Shown here: positions 60,672 to 64,000 of the stretch, one piece after another
How the letters are laid out: every line of letters begins with the position of its first letter
Position numbering within the stretch: position 1 is the first letter of the stretch
Origin: CAYRUP01 sp964489265
Lineage (GTDB): Bacteria > Pseudomonadota > Gammaproteobacteria > DSM-16500
Direction of reading: 5' to 3'
Assembly (NCBI GenBank): GCA_964489265.1
Contig: CAZAXX010000003.1
Location: 3,585-67,584, forward strand
DNA length: 64,000 bases
Notes under the pieces: model-generated
What the model saw: the letters and a program-made list of their open reading frames with translations, nothing else
Databases searched by the model: none
Told to the model about the DNA's origin: nothing
Translations under genes and position numbers: made by a program

Positions 60672-61829
60672 ATGGATTTAAAGTCACGTGCAGAAAAGCA
60701 CTTACAATCCATACAACATAAAATAGTTGAACTCAGCCATAAAATTCATGCGCATCCAGAACTCGCTTTTGAGGAATATGAAGCAGCCAACTGGATTTCA
60801 GAAATACTTCTTGATGCAGGTTTTCAAGTAAAAAAAGGCATTTGTGATTTACCTACTGCATTCAGTGCACAAATTGGTAATGGACCATTACACATTGCAA
60901 TTTGCGCTGAATATGATGCACTCCCACAAATCGGTCACGCCTGTGGTCATAATATAATTGCAGCATGCGCAGTCGGTGCCGCGATTGCTGCGTCAACTGT
61001 GGCAGACGAAGCTGGATTGACAATCCATGTCATTGGAACTCCCGCTGAAGAAAATGGTGGCGGAAAAATTTTATTATTAGAACGTGGCGCATTTCGTGGA
61101 ATCCATGCAGCGATGATGGTACATCCTGCGCATGTTGATATACTTTGTCCCGAAATTCTTGCCGCAACCGCGTTAGAAATTTTTTACACTGGCAAAGAAT
61201 CGCATGCTTCTATGTCGCCTGAACAAGGCATCAATGCGGCAGATGCTTTAACGGTTGCACAAACTGCGGTTGGCTTATTGCGGCAACATATTTCTGCAAC
61301 CGATCGGATTCATGGCATTATCACAAAAGGCGGTGATGCGCCGAATATTATTCCCGCGCACACGTCAGCGAAATATTTAGTTCGTTGTCAAACCATCGAA
61401 AACCTTGACGAACTGTGCAATAGAGTAATTCATTGTTTTGAAGCAGGCGCACTTGCGACTGGTTCGACTGTTGAAATAATCCGAAATAATAAACCGTATG
61501 CACACATGCAGCATGACATTGATATTGCTGCACTTTATCAACAAAATGCAGAAAAATTAAATCGAGTTTTTCCGGATCCTAAAAATTTATCGCCACGTTT
61601 TATGGTTTCAACTGACATGGGAAATGTCTCACTGAAAATTCCATCGATACATCCAACCATTGGACTTAATTCTTTTCCAGCAATTAATCATCAGCCTGAA
61701 TTTACGCTTTGTTGTAAAAGCCCAGCGGGAGATAAAGCAGTGATTGAGGGTGCGCTCGCAATGGCTTGGACTGCGATTGATGTTGCGATGGATGAAAAAT
61801 TAAAAAATCGATTGCTGAATAATGCTTAA
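60672..61829 (+). CDS. M20-family amidohydrolase/aminoacylase (AbgB/PM20D2-like)
   Basis: The 385-residue metallohydrolase has the M20D order of motifs: HAHPELAFEEYEAANW, AEYDALPQIGHACGHN, PAEENGGGK, MVHPAH and STDMGNVS. It probably removes an acyl or aminobenzoyl group from an amino acid or dipeptide, as in AbgB or PM20D2. The dimerisation domain lies about 185-295 (EIFYTGKESHASMSPEQGINAADAL). No signal peptide is seen, so it acts in the cytoplasm. A palindromic repeat begins 26 bases after the stop. Confidence 0.88.
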   Translation: MDLKSRAEKHLQSIQHKIVELSHKIHAHPELAFEEYEAANWISEILLDAGFQVKKGICDLPTAFSAQIGNGPLHIAICAEYDALPQIGHACGHNIIAACAVGAAIAASTVADEAGLTIHVIGTPAEENGGGKILLLERGAFRGIHAAMMVHPAHVDILCPEILAATALEIFYTGKESHASMSPEQGINAADALTVAQTAVGLLRQHISATDRIHGIITKGGDAPNIIPAHTSAKYLVRCQTIENLDELCNRVIHCFEAGALATGSTVEIIRNNKPYAHMQHDIDIAALYQQNAEKLNRVFPDPKNLSPRFMVSTDMGNVSLKIPSIHPTIGLNSFPAINHQPEFTLCCKSPAGDKAVIEGALAMAWTAIDVAMDEKLKNRLLNNA

Positions 61830-61854
61830 TCGTACCTCGCTATTTTTTGCCTTC

Positions 61855-61928
61855 GTAGGGGCGGACCTATATGTCCGCCTTGCAGCCTTAATTGTAAAGT
61901 CTGGGCGGACACATAGGTCCGCCCCTAC
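61855..61928. repeat. Palindromic intergenic repeat, GTAGGGGCGGACC family
   Basis: The left arm (61855-61879) and right arm (61903-61928) are inverted copies with two differences, separated by about 23 bases. The half-copy at 18842-18867 matches the right arm. The right arm overlaps the last bases of the convergent Kdo hydroxylase gene and contains its stop codon (61925-61927). Confidence 0.88.
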
Positions 61929-62809
61929 ACTAATATTTGACCGCTTAATTTTTCCAGCGTGCGTAGCGGTGATTGACTCGAGTCTAACATCGCAGTCACC
62001 GGTAAATAAAACGTTTGTTCCAACAAATGTTGGCCCGCCATCGCTGCATGTGACACATGATCTGTTTGCACAATCCAGGTATTTCCAGGCGCAAAACGTA
62101 TTTCCGCTTGTGGAACATTTTTTTGATAGGATAAATCCGCTTTCATACTATCGTGAATCTGCAGCATGATGTGATCGTATTCAGTGCGATATGTTTTTGT
62201 GATTTTTAATAGTTTCAATAATGCCGATTTACCCAGCCAAGGTTTGCGAATGACGGGTAAAAAACGTTGCGCCACATCCACAAATGGTTCGCCTACTCGC
62301 CAGACACGGTCTTCATTATTTGGATTGATATTCGTAAATACCCGCAAAATTCGGCGGCCTTGATTTGGTGTGGCGGGGAATGCATCCACATGCAAACGCG
62401 TATCATCTTTGCGATAAGAACTGGCACGCCCAGAAATTTCAACAGGACGAAAACTGGTTCGCCCCACTTGTAGCGCATTGGAATAATGCGGTAAAAGTTG
62501 TCGAATTAAATTTTCTGCGTAGAGCGCAAAACGTTGTAGCAATCCTTTCAACTCAGCATGTTCTTCCCCAACACAATGCGTGCCTCGCAAAACCTGCAGC
62601 GCGCTGTTGTAACTAATATTCTTAGTTTTTTTATCCACATAATTTGGTGAAAGAAATTTATTTTCATGCGGCAAAAGAATAAATGGTAATTGGGAAAAAA
62701 ACAGAATATTACCGTTTTCTAAGGCCGTAATGGATTGGGATTGTGTATCACTTGAAAAGGAAGCATGCCAATCTTGACAGTCAATTTCTTTGAGAATTTG
62801 TAAATGCAT
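61925..62809 (-). CDS. kdoO: Kdo hydroxylase (KdoO), Fe(II)/2-oxoglutarate-dependent
   Basis: The 294-residue protein matches the Kdo 3-hydroxylase family, which hydroxylates the 3-deoxy-manno-octulosonic acid of lipid A cores to give Ko. The iron-binding HxD is H140-V-D142 in RLHVDAFPATPNQGRRILRVF, and the distal histidine is H254 (H251 nearby) in TDHVSHAAM. No signal peptide or membrane helix is seen, as expected for a cytoplasmic enzyme that works on lipid A precursors. The stop TAG is supplied by a palindromic repeat. It is followed upstream by phhA on the same strand. Confidence 0.85.
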   Translation of the reverse strand: MHLQILKEIDCQDWHASFSSDTQSQSITALENGNILFFSQLPFILLPHENKFLSPNYVDKKTKNISYNSALQVLRGTHCVGEEHAELKGLLQRFALYAENLIRQLLPHYSNALQVGRTSFRPVEISGRASSYRKDDTRLHVDAFPATPNQGRRILRVFTNINPNNEDRVWRVGEPFVDVAQRFLPVIRKPWLGKSALLKLLKITKTYRTEYDHIMLQIHDSMKADLSYQKNVPQAEIRFAPGNTWIVQTDHVSHAAMAGQHLLEQTFYLPVTAMLDSSQSPLRTLEKLSGQILV

Positions 62810-62842
62810 ATACCGTTCACTATGTAAGCAGACCCGATAATA

Positions 62843-63634
62843 CTACAATTTTTTCAAAAATTCCGCTGAATATTCACCCAATTCGCGCGCCTCTCGAATC
62901 AAGCCAAGTAAATCCATTCCAATTAAGTGATATAACGTCTCAAAATCCTCTAAGACAAAATAAATTGGCTGCATGACATCAATGCGATAAGGTGTGCGTA
63001 ATGCATCTAACACATTGAAGGGTTTTCGTATTGGCACATCACTTTCAAGACAGTAAACCGTTTCACTCATGGAAGATAAAATACCTCCGCCATAAGCACG
63101 CAAACCATCCTGTTGTTTAATAAGCCCAAATTCAATCGTAAACCAGTACAATCTGGCTAACATCGCTCGATCTTCCGCATTGGCATGCAAGCCTAAATTG
63201 CCATAGGTATAAGTAAAATCAGCATAGGCTTGATTGGTCAGCAAGGGACAATGGCCAAATACTTCATGAAAAATATCGGGCTCTTGCAAATAATCGATGT
63301 CATCACGTCGACGGATAAATGTCGCTGCAGGAAAACGTCGTCGCGCTAATAAATCAAAAAATCGATCAAATGAAATCAATGCGGGAACCGGCTCGAGATT
63401 CCAGCCAGTTGCTTCAAACAAGACATCAGAAATTTCCTGGCATTGGGGAATACGATTTTTTGGCAAATCCAGTAGTTGTAGTCCACGCATATATTCCGCA
63501 CAGCCACGGCCTTGGACTATTTTAGATTGTCGCTCCATCAACGTTTGCCAAACCGCATTTTCTTCATCGGTATAGACAATCAATCCATTTTTATCTGCTT
63601 TTTTTGCTACATATGAGGTTTCTTTGTGTGACAT
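62843..63634 (-). CDS. phhA: Phenylalanine-4-hydroxylase (PhhA)
   Basis: The 263-residue protein converts phenylalanine to tyrosine with tetrahydrobiopterin and iron. The metal triad is His123 and His128 in PDIFHEVFGHCPLL and Glu168 in YWFTIEFGL. The GGGILSSMSETVYCL segment is also conserved. Length is typical of the bacterial single-domain enzyme, which has no regulatory ACT domain. In Legionella the homologue is needed for pyomelanin formation and tyrosine supply. I see no pterin carbinolamine dehydratase gene in the window. Confidence 0.95.
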   Translation of the reverse strand: MSHKETSYVAKKADKNGLIVYTDEENAVWQTLMERQSKIVQGRGCAEYMRGLQLLDLPKNRIPQCQEISDVLFEATGWNLEPVPALISFDRFFDLLARRRFPAATFIRRRDDIDYLQEPDIFHEVFGHCPLLTNQAYADFTYTYGNLGLHANAEDRAMLARLYWFTIEFGLIKQQDGLRAYGGGILSSMSETVYCLESDVPIRKPFNVLDALRTPYRIDVMQPIYFVLEDFETLYHLIGMDLLGLIREARELGEYSAEFLKKL

Positions 63635-63733
63635 GGGTATTACCTCACATTTGTCATGTCTAAGAGGTTATTTTATCAAAAAAGCGGTGTGCTGACTCAA
63701 TGTCAGAGGGGAGGAGGGATATCGAAATCAAGG

Positions 63734-63757
63734 CAGGCCCAGAGTGGACTGAGCCTG
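63734..63757 (-). terminator. Hairpin downstream of the cold-shock gene
   Basis: CAGGCCCAG (63734-63742) and CTGAGCCTG (63749-63757) pair with one mismatch. It lies 23 bases beyond the cold-shock stop codon on the minus strand. The T-run is weak. Confidence 0.45.
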
Positions 63758-63779
63758 AATTAATGTATGTTATTGATTA

Positions 63780-63989
63780 TTAGTCAACAACTACGTTTTC
63801 AGCTTGTGGACCTTTTTCGCCTTGAGTGACGCTGAACTTTACACGTTGTCCTTCTTTCAAGGAACGGTATCCATCACTCACAATCGCACGAAAATGCACA
63901 AACACATCTTCACCATTATCACGAGAAATAAATCCATAACCTTTCGTATTGTTAAACCACTTAACAGTTCCAGTTTCTTGTGCTGACAT
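63780..63989 (-). CDS. Cold-shock protein (CspA family)
   Basis: The 69-residue protein is one cold-shock domain: GTVKWFNNTKGYGFISRD with RNP1 (KGYGFI) and DVFVHF as RNP2. It binds single-stranded RNA and DNA and acts as an RNA chaperone. A GTG two codons before the chosen ATG (63989) is possible but untypical. The promoter and any long 5' untranslated region lie outside the window, so cold regulation cannot be judged. Confidence 0.94.
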   Translation of the reverse strand: MSAQETGTVKWFNNTKGYGFISRDNGEDVFVHFRAIVSDGYRSLKEGQRVKFSVTQGEKGPQAENVVVD

Positions 63990-64000
63990 AGCCACACACC

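Noticed and set aside
1..64000. tRNA, rRNA, riboswitch or insertion-sequence elements
   Set aside because: Intergenic gaps were read on both strands, and no cloverleaf, rRNA segment, known riboswitch core or transposase frame was found.

Overview
This is an AT-rich, gene-dense chromosomal segment of a Gram-negative bacterium. A gammaproteobacterium is likely, and several genes recall the Legionellales (Legionella, Coxiella, Aquicella, Berkiella): a Kdo hydroxylase, a 17-kDa-antigen-like glycine-zipper lipoprotein, an ankyrin-repeat protein, a long coiled-coil protein of effector character, and a complete MSHA-type pilus system. This placement is inferred from gene content only. No rRNA, tRNA, transposase or CRISPR array was seen.

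Layout, left to right. (1) 1-3013: end of a kdp potassium-uptake operon (kdpB tail, kdpC, and a KdpD that stops after its GAF domain and has no kinase). (2) 3244-4389: acyl desaturase. (3) 4450-14010: one giant gene for a 3186-residue TpsA/filamentous-haemagglutinin-type adhesin with two kinds of internal repeat. (4) 14.4-29 kb: mixed housekeeping and accessory genes. These include a VOC protein, a flavoprotein oxidoreductase, a secreted EEP-fold protein, a rhomboid protease, lipoproteins, a 675-residue putative effector, a DUF5993-DsbB pair, an aminotransferase coupled to lepB, an outer-membrane barrel protein, an ankyrin protein, a KfrA-like regulator with a visible operator, and two coupled transporters. 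(5) 30-35.5 kb: an EAL/GGDEF enzyme, GNAT, BON, a TrpR-like regulator with an APC permease, and a pair of small envelope proteins. (6) 35.7-49 kb: an MSHA pilus locus, with mshI-J-K-L-M-N-E-G-A-A on the minus strand and four pseudopilin-type genes diverging on the plus strand. (7) 49-56.7 kb: a five-gene minus-strand cluster of TolC(+SPOR), HlyD, GAF-like-HlyD, a PqqD-like/M50 protease/HlyD fusion, and a catalytically dead GGDEF-EAL protein. (8) 56.8-64 kb: NamZ muramidase with a serine hydrolase, small envelope proteins, a cyclic-nucleotide-binding protein with an M20 amidohydrolase, Kdo hydroxylase, phenylalanine hydroxylase and a cold-shock protein.

How the genes may work together. Surface attachment and c-di-GMP run through the window. 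The pilus ATPase MshE carries an N-terminal MshEN domain, which is a known c-di-GMP receptor. One EAL protein (30 kb) keeps the phosphodiesterase residues. A second GGDEF-EAL protein (49 kb) has lost them and looks like a receptor, and it lies between the pilus genes and the export-like operon. The last pseudopilin gene encodes a PilX-like stalk fused to a propeller-like repeat domain, a candidate pilus-tip adhesin. The most unusual assembly is the 49-56.7 kb operon: it looks like a tripartite exporter, but an M50 metalloprotease-HlyD fusion takes the place of an ABC or RND pump.

Intergenic DNA carries several families of palindromic repeats (GTCATTCCCGC, GTCATCCTGA/GGATCTCC, GTAGGGGCGGACC and a TCCCGCG type). 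They recur at separate loci and usually sit just beyond gene ends. One of them supplies the stop codon of the Kdo hydroxylase gene.
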